Source of the DNA: Planctomycetales bacterium
GTDB taxonomy: Bacteria > 4484-113 > JAFGCY01
NCBI GenBank assembly: GCA_024645305.1
Contig: JAHEFU010000165.1
Coordinates: 1 to 6,505, forward strand
Direction of reading: 5' to 3'
DNA: 6,505 nucleotides
In this document: in pieces, positions 1-5,347 of the stretch
Layout of the letters: each line of letters starts with the position of its first letter
How positions within the stretch are numbered: position 1 is the stretch's first letter
The notes under the pieces: model-generated
What the model was told of the DNA's origin: nothing
The model's input: only the letters and a program-made list of their open reading frames with translations
Databases searched by the model: none
Made by a program: the position numbers and the translations under genes

Positions 1-156
1 GTGCTCGTCGTTGAAAATCGCCTCGCCCCGGTCATATGCCGCCTGGTCGAAGTTGCGGTTCTTGAACGCACTGATGCCGCCCGTGATACTGCCCCAGAAG
101 ATTACGATGACAATTCCGATGATCAGGAAGATGATCCACCCATAGTCAGCTTTCAT
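1..156 (-). CDS. Membrane-anchored protein, N-terminal fragment (possible c-type cytochrome)
   Basis: Fifty-two codons are visible from ATG at 156 down to base 1, with no stop; the gene continues beyond the left edge. The protein starts MKADYGW, then has one strong hydrophobic segment (about residues 7-22, rich in Ile, Val and Phe), then a polar stretch ending in YDRGEAIFNDEH. An N-terminal anchor followed by a RGEAIFND-type sequence is common just before the CxxCH haem motif of membrane-bound class I cytochromes c, but that motif would lie outside the window, so the identity is inference. The start is supported by GGAG seven bases upstream and by a 2-base gap after the dnaX stop, which suggests co-transcription and translational coupling. 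Missing from simple ORF listings because it is cut by the edge. That the gene is real is fairly sure; its function is not. Confidence 0.6.
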   Translation of the reverse strand, partial: MKADYGWIIFLIIGIVIVIFWGSITGGISAFKNRNFDQAAYDRGEAIFNDEH

Positions 157-158
157 AG

Positions 159-884
159 TCAGTCTCCGTCCTTGAGTTCGGTTGCTCCGAACAGCTCTAT
201 CGCATCATTTGCAGTCAGTGGCTTTGTGACTTCCTTTCCGCTGCCTTTTCCGCCGACTTCGATTGTAGCACTGCCGACTGCCGGAGCCTTTGAAGCTTCC
301 TGACCCGCCGAAAGTTGGACGACGGCCTCCTCACCCTCGATCTTCACAGCCAGGGACCTGGTGGGGCCGTAACACTCCCGCACGGCGGCCAGCAGCTTCC
401 CGCTGTGTTCCGGCTGCAGGACATAGCGCACTGCCATCCGTCCGGCACCGCTGTCCTCGAACTCAAGCAACAGCTCGTCCCCTTCCTGCTGTGGTTTCAC
501 ACCCTGCCTGACAAGTGCGTATGTGGTGAGGCTGTTCTTCTCCAGGTTTGCCAGTAAGCCTGACCACTGCTCATCTCCGACCAGCTGGAACGGAACCTTG
601 GGTTCGGCCTGCCTGGCATGGGGAGACTGCTCCACAGGAACTACCGGTTCCTGTTTGACTTCCGTGGAGCGTTGAACCACAGGCGGTTCAGGTTGTGCCT
701 GCTCCCGGCGTTGCTGGTTTGCTGGCTGCATTGCCGGCCTGGACTGGTTCGAAATCTCCTGCCTGGCATCAGCATGAAAAATGTCAAAGCTGCGCAGCAG
801 GCTCAGCTCCACCAGCAGTGCCGGGAAACTCTCAAAGCGCAGCAGGTTGAGGGCTTCCCACATCACGCTGAGAACCTCGCGCAT
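159..884 (-). CDS. dnaX: DNA polymerase III subunit gamma/tau, C-terminal part (dnaX, frame-shifted from the N-terminal part)
   Basis: This 241-aa frame is the downstream half of dnaX. It begins inside the collar domain (domain III): residues 1-36 (MREVLSVMWEALNLL, then FESFPALLVELSLLRSFDI) match the helices that end this domain in DnaX proteins. Upstream of the nominal ATG the frame stays open and reads CNPDPR, the expected preceding sequence, so the ATG is probably not a real start. Residues 38-100 form a low-complexity linker rich in Gln, Pro and Glu. From about 101 comes a folded region (W107, LLANLEKNSL, a GDELLLEF strand) typical of the C-terminal domain of tau-type DnaX, ending near FGA at 232-234. 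In known systems this part of tau contacts polymerase and, in Escherichia coli, DnaB helicase; the latter contact cannot be seen here. The stop lies 2 bases before the next gene. Confidence 0.85.
   Translation of the reverse strand: MREVLSVMWEALNLLRFESFPALLVELSLLRSFDIFHADARQEISNQSRPAMQPANQQRREQAQPEPPVVQRSTEVKQEPVVPVEQSPHARQAEPKVPFQLVGDEQWSGLLANLEKNSLTTYALVRQGVKPQQEGDELLLEFEDSGAGRMAVRYVLQPEHSGKLLAAVRECYGPTRSLAVKIEGEEAVVQLSAGQEASKAPAVGSATIEVGGKGSGKEVTKPLTANDAIELFGATELKDGD
164..167 (-). promoter_or_regulatory. Shine-Dalgarno site of the left-edge membrane protein
   Basis: GGAG on the minus strand, seven bases before the ATG at 156, within the last codons of dnaX. It supports both the start choice and translation of this gene from the dnaX transcript. 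Confidence 0.55.
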
Positions 885-1780
885 GCGCGGATCGGGATTG
901 CAATGTAGTCCAGCTTGACCGCTTCACTGACCTGCACCAGGAACCGACCGGCGTCCGCCCCCTGCTCCACCAGTCCGTTCCAGACTTCCAGCAGCTCCCC
1001 GCGCCCACCTGTCTTCAGCAGTTCCAGCACCCGGGCAGGCAGGCGTGGATCTCCAAGCTGGAAAAGTTCCTGGGCTGCCTCCACCGTGATTTCAGCCTCG
1101 CAGTAAACGGTCAGCTGGTCCAGCAGGCTGATGGCATCGCGGGCCGAACCTTCAGCCAGCCTCGACAGCAGCAGGCCGGCTTCCATTCCCATGCTGAAAC
1201 CTTCCTCACTGGCGATCCAGATCAGGTGCCTGGCCAGTTCATCCTGCGGAATGCGCTGGAAATCAAAGCGGATGCAGCGCGAGAGTATGGTTATCGGCAA
1301 TTTATGCGGTTCGGTCGTGGCGAAGAGGAACTTCACGTGGGCCGGTGGTTCCTCCAGTGTCTTCAGCAAGGCATTGAAGCCCTGAGGCGTGACCATGTGC
1401 ACTTCGTCAATGATGTAGATCTTGTATGGATACTCAAGCGGGGCATAGCCGACCTTGTCACGCAGGTCGCGGATGTCCTCCACCTTGTTGCGGCTGGCGG
1501 CATCTATCTCGATGACATCAACAGCGTTGCCAGCGGCGATTGAGAGGCAGTTGGCGCATTTCCCGCAGCAGTCGCCATCCTGCGGGTCGCTGCAGCACAG
1601 AGCCTTGGCGAATATCCGGGCCACGCTGGTTTTCCCCGTGCCCCGCGGGCCGCAGAACAGGTAGGCATGGCTCAGCCGGTCGCGTCGGATGGCATTGCGC
1701 AGGATCCTCGTTACGGAACCCTGACCGACCAGTTCATCAAACCTCTGGCTGCGGTACTTCCTGTATAGCGTCTGGGACAT
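863..1780 (-). CDS. dnaX: DNA polymerase III subunit gamma/tau, N-terminal ATPase part (dnaX)
   Basis: DnaX is the AAA+ motor subunit of the clamp loader, which opens and loads the beta sliding clamp at primed DNA. This 305-aa frame carries the motor: N-terminal LYRKYRSQRFDELVGQ, Walker A GPRGTGKT (44-51), a zinc module with Cys63, 72, 75 and 78 in the usual x8-x2-x2 spacing, Walker B IIDEVH (123-128), LLKTLEEPP (138-146), the SRC arginine-finger motif (167-169) and sensor 2 GSARDA (211-216). Collar-domain sequence then runs to about LDYI (290-293), after which the reading becomes IPIRACARFSA and stops: the collar is cut short and continues in the -1 frame. I chose ATG 1780 because MSQTLYRKYR is a canonical DnaX start; the longer reading from GTG 1834 would begin upstream of the -10 box. 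A product ending here would lack most of the oligomerisation domain and is unlikely to act as a normal gamma subunit. Confidence 0.93.
   Translation of the reverse strand: MSQTLYRKYRSQRFDELVGQGSVTRILRNAIRRDRLSHAYLFCGPRGTGKTSVARIFAKALCCSDPQDGDCCGKCANCLSIAAGNAVDVIEIDAASRNKVEDIRDLRDKVGYAPLEYPYKIYIIDEVHMVTPQGFNALLKTLEEPPAHVKFLFATTEPHKLPITILSRCIRFDFQRIPQDELARHLIWIASEEGFSMGMEAGLLLSRLAEGSARDAISLLDQLTVYCEAEITVEAAQELFQLGDPRLPARVLELLKTGGRGELLEVWNGLVEQGADAGRFLVQVSEAVKLDYIAIPIRACARFSA
886..904 (-). other. Apparent frameshift site within dnaX
   Basis: Reading leftwards on the minus strand, frame 0 gives LDYIAIP and then unrelated residues, while the -1 frame gives CNPDPRMREVL, which fits the DnaX collar domain. 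Adding one base near GCAATCCCG (for example AA to AAA, giving A-N-P-D-P-R) restores one frame of about 540 codons. The outer limits are fixed by stops: a -1 frame TGA at 924-926 and the frame-0 TGA at 863-865. No X-XXY-YYZ heptamer lies between them, so a sequencing or assembly indel, or a real mutation, is more likely than programmed frameshifting. Confidence 0.75.
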
Positions 1781-1793
1781 CTGTGGCAGGGAT

Positions 1794-1799
1794 ATTATA
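1794..1799 (-). promoter_or_regulatory. Putative -10 box of dnaX
   Basis: A perfect TATAAT on the minus strand, 13 bases before the dnaX ATG at 1780. A transcript starting about 7 bases after the box would have a leader of only about 4-7 bases, consistent with the absence of a Shine-Dalgarno sequence before this ATG. No convincing -35 box is seen. Confidence 0.5.
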
Positions 1800-1824
1800 A
1801 GGCGCTGCAAACCATGCTTGACTG

Positions 1825-1830
1825 CTACAA
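1825..1830 (+). promoter_or_regulatory. Putative -10 box of the divergent DUF3999-like gene
   Basis: TACAAT lies 8 bases before the ATG at 1839. Normal spacing would put the transcription start at or next to the A of the ATG, giving a leaderless mRNA; no Shine-Dalgarno sequence precedes this ATG. No clear -35 box is visible, so the call rests on position and the -10 match only. Confidence 0.4.
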
Positions 1831-1838
1831 TCACGCTG

Positions 1839-3170
1839 ATGCGTCACACCCTCTCCAGCCTGTGCCTGCTGCTGATCATCGGACTGCCCATAGCCGCTGT
1901 CGGCCAGGATGCTGCGACCAGGTCCCAGGATGGCGTGCAGGGACTCCCGGACGGAGCAGTCGAGCTCCTCGATACGGAATTGCAGCCCGGTGACTATGTG
2001 AAAGTGCGCCTGCGTGATGCAGCTTTGGCATGGCTGCTGGAGCATCCCGACGACTGGTCTGTCAGCAGTGCCGGACAGGAGATTCCTGCCATCCTGATGC
2101 ATGCTCCGGAAACCAGCCAAAGTCTACTGTCCATCCTGCAGATCATTGACGGCGGCCGTCCGGAGCAGCAGGACCGCGTGGTTATCATTGACCGCGGCAG
2201 CGATCCTGCTGACTTTGACACAATGCAGCTGTCATTCAGTTCGACGGATGTGCTGACAACGGTGATCCCGGCAGCGGGACCGACGCAGGAGGATTTCAGC
2301 CAGCGCGGGGAAGAGCAGCTGGTGCTACAGAAAGTAACTGAGGACGGGGTACTGCGCCTGACGGAAATCAGCTTCAGCCCCCTGCCGATTAACCGCTATA
2401 TCCGATTGACAATTCGCAACGGGGCTGACCATGCCCTGGCGGAACTTAGCTGCAGCAAGGCGGCTGTGCAACCCGTACTGCACGAGGTGCCTGTGGCCCT
2501 GGGGCCCATGCGCTCGCTGCCAGCCGGCGGCGGCAGTATCTGGCCGCTGATCCTGACATCCAACATGCTGCCGCTGCAGAAACTGAAGATTGTCAGTGAT
2601 GCGCCCGGTCAGTATCGCCGTATCCGTTTTGTCCGGCTGGATGAGAACCAGCGTGAACTGTATCGTGAGGCTGAAATGGTCTTTGCGGATGGACTGTCTG
2701 CCAATGGCGTTGTCCGCACTGAGAACTACATACAGCTGTCCGGTGACATGAGCAGCCAGCAGGCTGCTCTTATCGTTGAGGACGGAGAAGGCACGGTCCT
2801 CCCGATAAAGTCAGTCCAGGCCTATGCCTCCGAGGTCTATGTCTGTTTCAGCTGGCCGCAGTCCGGCAGCCCAGTGCTGCGATCGCTTCCGCCCAGGGAT
2901 CCCCTGCAGGAATTTCCCTTCGAGCTGGCTGGCCTGGCTGGCACCATCAGTTCCATCAGTGCTGACCAGGAAGAAATCGAGGATTCCGGCGAAGAGGAGA
3001 TCAGCAACAAGCGAGGGACAGGCACCGGCTGGCTGGCTGAACTGGAACTGGATCGCTACCTGCCAAGCTTCAGTGTCAGCTACAGGGAGCTGCTGCCGGC
3101 AGCCGGCGTCCTGATGCTGCTGGGATTGGTCCTGCTGCTTGCAGCACGACGTTCTGATATCAGGGGGTAG
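1839..3170 (+). CDS. Secreted protein with C-terminal membrane anchor, DUF3999-like
   Basis: A 443-aa protein of unknown function. Residues 1-22 form a typical signal peptide (MRH, then a Leu/Ile-rich core, ending near AAVG before QDAAT). The body is polar and probably beta-rich, with motifs such as RYIRLTIR (186-193), NMLPLQKLKI (242-251) and VLPIKSVQAY (320-329). An acidic stretch (about 376-387) precedes one C-terminal transmembrane helix (about 419-435) and a short basic tail, ARRSDIRG. The bulk should therefore sit outside the cytoplasmic membrane. Length, topology and the 'LPL..LKI' and 'YIRL' segments recall DUF3999 proteins; this is recognition by pattern, not a search result. I start at ATG 1839 rather than TTG 1818, because the signal peptide begins cleanly there and a -10-like box lies between the two. 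It is divergent from dnaX, and its stop overlaps the end of the convergent sixA-like gene. Confidence 0.85.
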   Translation: MRHTLSSLCLLLIIGLPIAAVGQDAATRSQDGVQGLPDGAVELLDTELQPGDYVKVRLRDAALAWLLEHPDDWSVSSAGQEIPAILMHAPETSQSLLSILQIIDGGRPEQQDRVVIIDRGSDPADFDTMQLSFSSTDVLTTVIPAAGPTQEDFSQRGEEQLVLQKVTEDGVLRLTEISFSPLPINRYIRLTIRNGADHALAELSCSKAAVQPVLHEVPVALGPMRSLPAGGGSIWPLILTSNMLPLQKLKIVSDAPGQYRRIRFVRLDENQRELYREAEMVFADGLSANGVVRTENYIQLSGDMSSQQAALIVEDGEGTVLPIKSVQAYASEVYVCFSWPQSGSPVLRSLPPRDPLQEFPFELAGLAGTISSISADQEEIEDSGEEEISNKRGTGTGWLAELELDRYLPSFSVSYRELLPAAGVLMLLGLVLLLAARRSDIRG

Positions 3171-3663
3171 GATCGAAATCCCGTGGATTCTGGATGGCAA
3201 TCGTCTTGAAGTCACCGTGCATCAGGTCTGCCCAGCTCTTCTTGGTTGTTTTCAGGATTGCCAGGCTGCAGGTCTTCAGTACGGTCTCGTAACTGTCTGT
3301 CAACTCATCCACCAGATTCTCCAGCGCCGGGTTGTGTCCGACAAGCATGACTGTCTTGATAGCATCATCCAAACCGGTAATGATGTCGAGCAGGTCCGTG
3401 GAGTAAGCGCCGTACATGAATTCACTTTCTTCAATTTCGGGATCACCGCAGCGGCTTGCCACGTTGCGGGCCGTACCGATAGCGCGGGCGGCCTGGCTGG
3501 AGATTATCAGCTCGGGTGTAATGCCGTTGCTGGAGATGTAATCTCCAATCACCAGTGAATTGCTCTCACCCCGGGCGGTGAGTTCCCTGTCAAAATCTGC
3601 CTTATCCACGTTCCCAGCCGGCTCAGCCTTGCCGTGCCTGAGAACGAGTAACGTCTTTGCCAT
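3160..3663 (-). CDS. sixA: SixA-type phosphohistidine phosphatase (histidine phosphatase superfamily)
   Basis: A 167-aa cytoplasmic protein of the short SixA type. The family uses a catalytic histidine in an RHG motif to remove phosphate from phosphohistidine; in Escherichia coli SixA acts on phosphotransfer proteins. Visible here are RHGKAEP with His10, the SSQAARA segment with Arg60, an acidic/aromatic EFMYGAYS segment (81-88), and a second conserved histidine, His110, in MLVGHNPALENLVDEL. The full catalytic set appears intact and the length is normal. No histidine kinase or phosphotransferase gene lies nearby, so the partner is unknown. ATG 3663 is preferred over TTG 3666 because it is followed by AKTLLVLRHG, with a strong Shine-Dalgarno site upstream. 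The gene converges on the DUF3999-like gene (11-base overlap of the ends) and diverges from the transporter. Confidence 0.93.
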   Translation of the reverse strand: MAKTLLVLRHGKAEPAGNVDKADFDRELTARGESNSLVIGDYISSNGITPELIISSQAARAIGTARNVASRCGDPEIEESEFMYGAYSTDLLDIITGLDDAIKTVMLVGHNPALENLVDELTDSYETVLKTCSLAILKTTKKSWADLMHGDFKTIAIQNPRDFDPTP

Positions 3664-3665
3664 CA

Positions 3666-3674
3666 ATCACCTCT
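3666..3674 (-). promoter_or_regulatory. Strong Shine-Dalgarno site of sixA
   Basis: AGAGGTGAT on the minus strand matches nearly the whole anti-Shine-Dalgarno complement, with GAGG about 6 bases from the ATG at 3663. It decides the start in favour of ATG over the TTG directly before it. It also shows that this organism uses Shine-Dalgarno pairing, in contrast to the apparently leaderless neighbours. Confidence 0.7.
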
Positions 3675-3710
3675 CAATTGCTTTGCCTGGAGTCGGCGCT
3701 CAATCTCCCT

Positions 3711-3716
3711 TAGAAT
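3711..3716 (+). promoter_or_regulatory. Putative -10 box of the transporter operon
   Basis: TAGAAT lies 7 bases before the GTG start at 3724, so transcription would begin at or beside the start codon and give a leaderless mRNA. There is no Shine-Dalgarno sequence before the GTG. No clear -35 box is present at 16-18 bases. Confidence 0.42.
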
Positions 3717-3717
3717 A
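3712..3717 (-). promoter_or_regulatory. Putative -10 box of sixA, overlapping the opposed box
   Basis: TATTCT on the minus strand, five bases of which are shared with TAGAAT on the plus strand. A start about 7 bases downstream would give sixA a leader of roughly 40 bases carrying its Shine-Dalgarno site. No -35 box is evident, so this is a weak call based on the -10 match and spacing. Confidence 0.3.
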
Positions 3718-3723
3718 GTCTGC

Positions 3724-5337
3724 GTGGTTGCTGTCTATCTAGCGATTTTAGCATTCTACGGCTGGTTGATGATCAGTCGCCGGCTGACGGCAACTATCGC
3801 CATTCCGCTCTGCGCCCTCAGTATCGCCGGGCTGGCCCTGGCACCGATCCTAGTTTCAGCACCCCTCGATAATACTGGAACGCGCGTTCCACATGGAATG
3901 CTGGCGTTTTTCGACGCCATCATGAAGCAGGTACTGGAACCGGGGATCAGCATGCTGGCCAACTGGGTTTTCGCCGTGATCCTCGGGGCCGTGCTGGCAG
4001 CCCAGATGCGCCACAACGGTTCAGCAGAACGCCTGGTGCGCTACACGGCGGAGTACGCCGGAGAGGATCGTTTCCGCCTCGGACTGACCATGCTCGTCGT
4101 GATTGCCCTGCTGTTCACCACTCTTGGCGGTCTGGGAGCTGTGATCCTCGTCGCCTCCATCTGCCTTCCGGTAATGTTCAGCCTTGGATTCGCTCCACGC
4201 GTGGCCGGTGGGATATTCCTGTTGGGCCTGAGCCTCGGCGGTACTCTCAACCCGGCGAACTGGCAGGGATATGAACAGGTGCTGGCCAGCGCGGACCTGC
4301 CGGAGGCCATGCGGCTGGACCTCGGCAATGTGGTCAATTTCGCCGTTGTCATGGCCCTGCTGTTCCTGCTGGTGGCTACTGCATTCATCCTGCAGCAACT
4401 CAGTGAGCGGCGCGGCGTACTGCTCAACCTGGCCAGCCTGCTTGCGGTCTCCGGCCTGCTGGGAACCGCAGCATGGTTTATTTTCAGGTCTGAACTGGCT
4501 TCGGCGATCTTCCTGCAGGTCATGTTCTACTTCTTCAGTGCAGCAATCATCCTGCTGTTTTCCCTGCTACTCCTGCGCATCGGCCTGCTGTTCGTATCCC
4601 AGTCCAGTCTCTCCTGGTCCCGCCGCAGCGACAACTGGCTGGCGGCGGCCTCCCTGCTCGTACCCATCCTGCTGCTGCTTTGGTCATTTGTGCTGGGTGA
4701 GCTGCATAAGCGGGGGACTGCCCTGGATCCCGACGTCGCTCCACTGCCGATCAGCATCAACATCCTGTCAGCCTTGCTTGTAGGCATCCTGTTTTGTGCC
4801 CTGAGTTCCGTTACGCGCTCGGGACGCGCCCTTAACCAGCTGATGCAGTCACTGTTCGAAGGGGTACAGCTGGCCGCGCCTGCAGTGATCCTGCTGATCG
4901 GGATCGGGATCCTGCTCAAGGCGACTCGCCTGGAAAGTGTCACGGGGAGCTTTGAACCCATGTTCGCCACTCTCCCGCTGGGATCTCCGCTGGCGTTTGT
5001 CGCCACTTTCTTCCTGCTTTCCCCGCTGGCCCTTTATCGCGGACCACTTAACCTGTATGGGATGGGCATCGGAATAATGGGTATATTATCTGGAGCAGGA
5101 GTGCTGCATGGCAGTCTGATAATGGCCGCATTCTTCTCTGTCGGCATGTTGCAGGGCGTCTGTGATCCGACAAATACTCACAATGTCTGGATAGCGAATT
5201 TCTGCAAGGTGCCGGTCAATGAGCTGACGCGCCTGCTTTTTCCCTGGGTTTCCATTATAGTTTTACTGGGTCTGATAGCTGGAGCAGTAATGTTCCACTC
5301 AGGCTTCACGAGCTTCCAGGCAATGTCTGGTGCATAG
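3724..5337 (+). CDS. Polytopic membrane transporter, ion-transporter (IT) superfamily-like
   Basis: A 537-aa integral membrane protein with about 13-14 hydrophobic segments and short polar loops, sized like secondary carriers for organic anions. Two polar, Gly/Asn-rich breaks sit inside hydrophobic regions: LGGTLNPANWQGYEQVL (171-187), after the TTLGGLGAV stretch (132-140), and GMLQGVCDPTNTHNVW (474-489) near the C-terminus. Such paired re-entrant hairpins with Asn/Thr motifs are typical of the IT superfamily (DASS, CitMHS, DctM and GntP-like families), where they bind substrate and ion in an inverted-repeat fold. I cannot choose a family or substrate. If it belonged to the TRAP type, a small permease and a binding protein would be expected nearby; neither is seen. 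The GTG start keeps the first helix (residues 2-19), which the next Met (Met16) would destroy. A lipoprotein gene follows after 10 bases. Confidence 0.85.
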   Translation: MVAVYLAILAFYGWLMISRRLTATIAIPLCALSIAGLALAPILVSAPLDNTGTRVPHGMLAFFDAIMKQVLEPGISMLANWVFAVILGAVLAAQMRHNGSAERLVRYTAEYAGEDRFRLGLTMLVVIALLFTTLGGLGAVILVASICLPVMFSLGFAPRVAGGIFLLGLSLGGTLNPANWQGYEQVLASADLPEAMRLDLGNVVNFAVVMALLFLLVATAFILQQLSERRGVLLNLASLLAVSGLLGTAAWFIFRSELASAIFLQVMFYFFSAAIILLFSLLLLRIGLLFVSQSSLSWSRRSDNWLAAASLLVPILLLLWSFVLGELHKRGTALDPDVAPLPISINILSALLVGILFCALSSVTRSGRALNQLMQSLFEGVQLAAPAVILLIGIGILLKATRLESVTGSFEPMFATLPLGSPLAFVATFFLLSPLALYRGPLNLYGMGIGIMGILSGAGVLHGSLIMAAFFSVGMLQGVCDPTNTHNVWIANFCKVPVNELTRLLFPWVSIIVLLGLIAGAVMFHSGFTSFQAMSGA

Positions 5338-5341
5338 GTGG
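5336..5341 (+). promoter_or_regulatory. Shine-Dalgarno site of the PKD lipoprotein
   Basis: AGGTGG overlaps the transporter's TAG stop and lies six bases before the ATG at 5348. Translation of the lipoprotein is therefore probably coupled to that of the transporter. Confidence 0.6.
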
Positions 5342-5347
5342 ACAATC

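Noticed and set aside
1..303. Plus-strand frame of 100 codons at the left edge
   Set aside because: It is antisense to the dnaX end and to the anchored protein, both of which make better sense as proteins and have proper starts.
890..924. Programmed -1 frameshifting signal in dnaX
   Set aside because: I checked each codon pair in the permitted interval and found no X-XXY-YYZ heptamer and no A-run; the truncated product would lack most of domain III.
1781..1834. Extended dnaX start at GTG 1834, adding 18 residues
   Set aside because: The added residues do not resemble DnaX, whose canonical start is at MSQTLYRKYR, and the extension spans the TATAAT box.
3139..3558. Open frame of 139 codons on the plus strand opposite sixA
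   Set aside because: It is antisense to a clearly conserved SixA gene, has no Shine-Dalgarno site or family resemblance, and reads like a shadow frame.
4041..4523. Long minus-strand frame (160 codons) and the Cys/Ser-rich plus-strand frame at 4271-4783
   Set aside because: Both lie within the transporter coding region; their composition (Arg/Ser or Cys/Ser/Trp runs) is what a GC-rich membrane protein gene gives in other frames.
4887..4915. Repeated GATC-containing stretch (GATCCTGCT twice, with GATCGG between)
   Set aside because: It is explained by codons for a Leu/Ile/Gly-rich transmembrane helix and is too short and imperfect to be a functional repeat.
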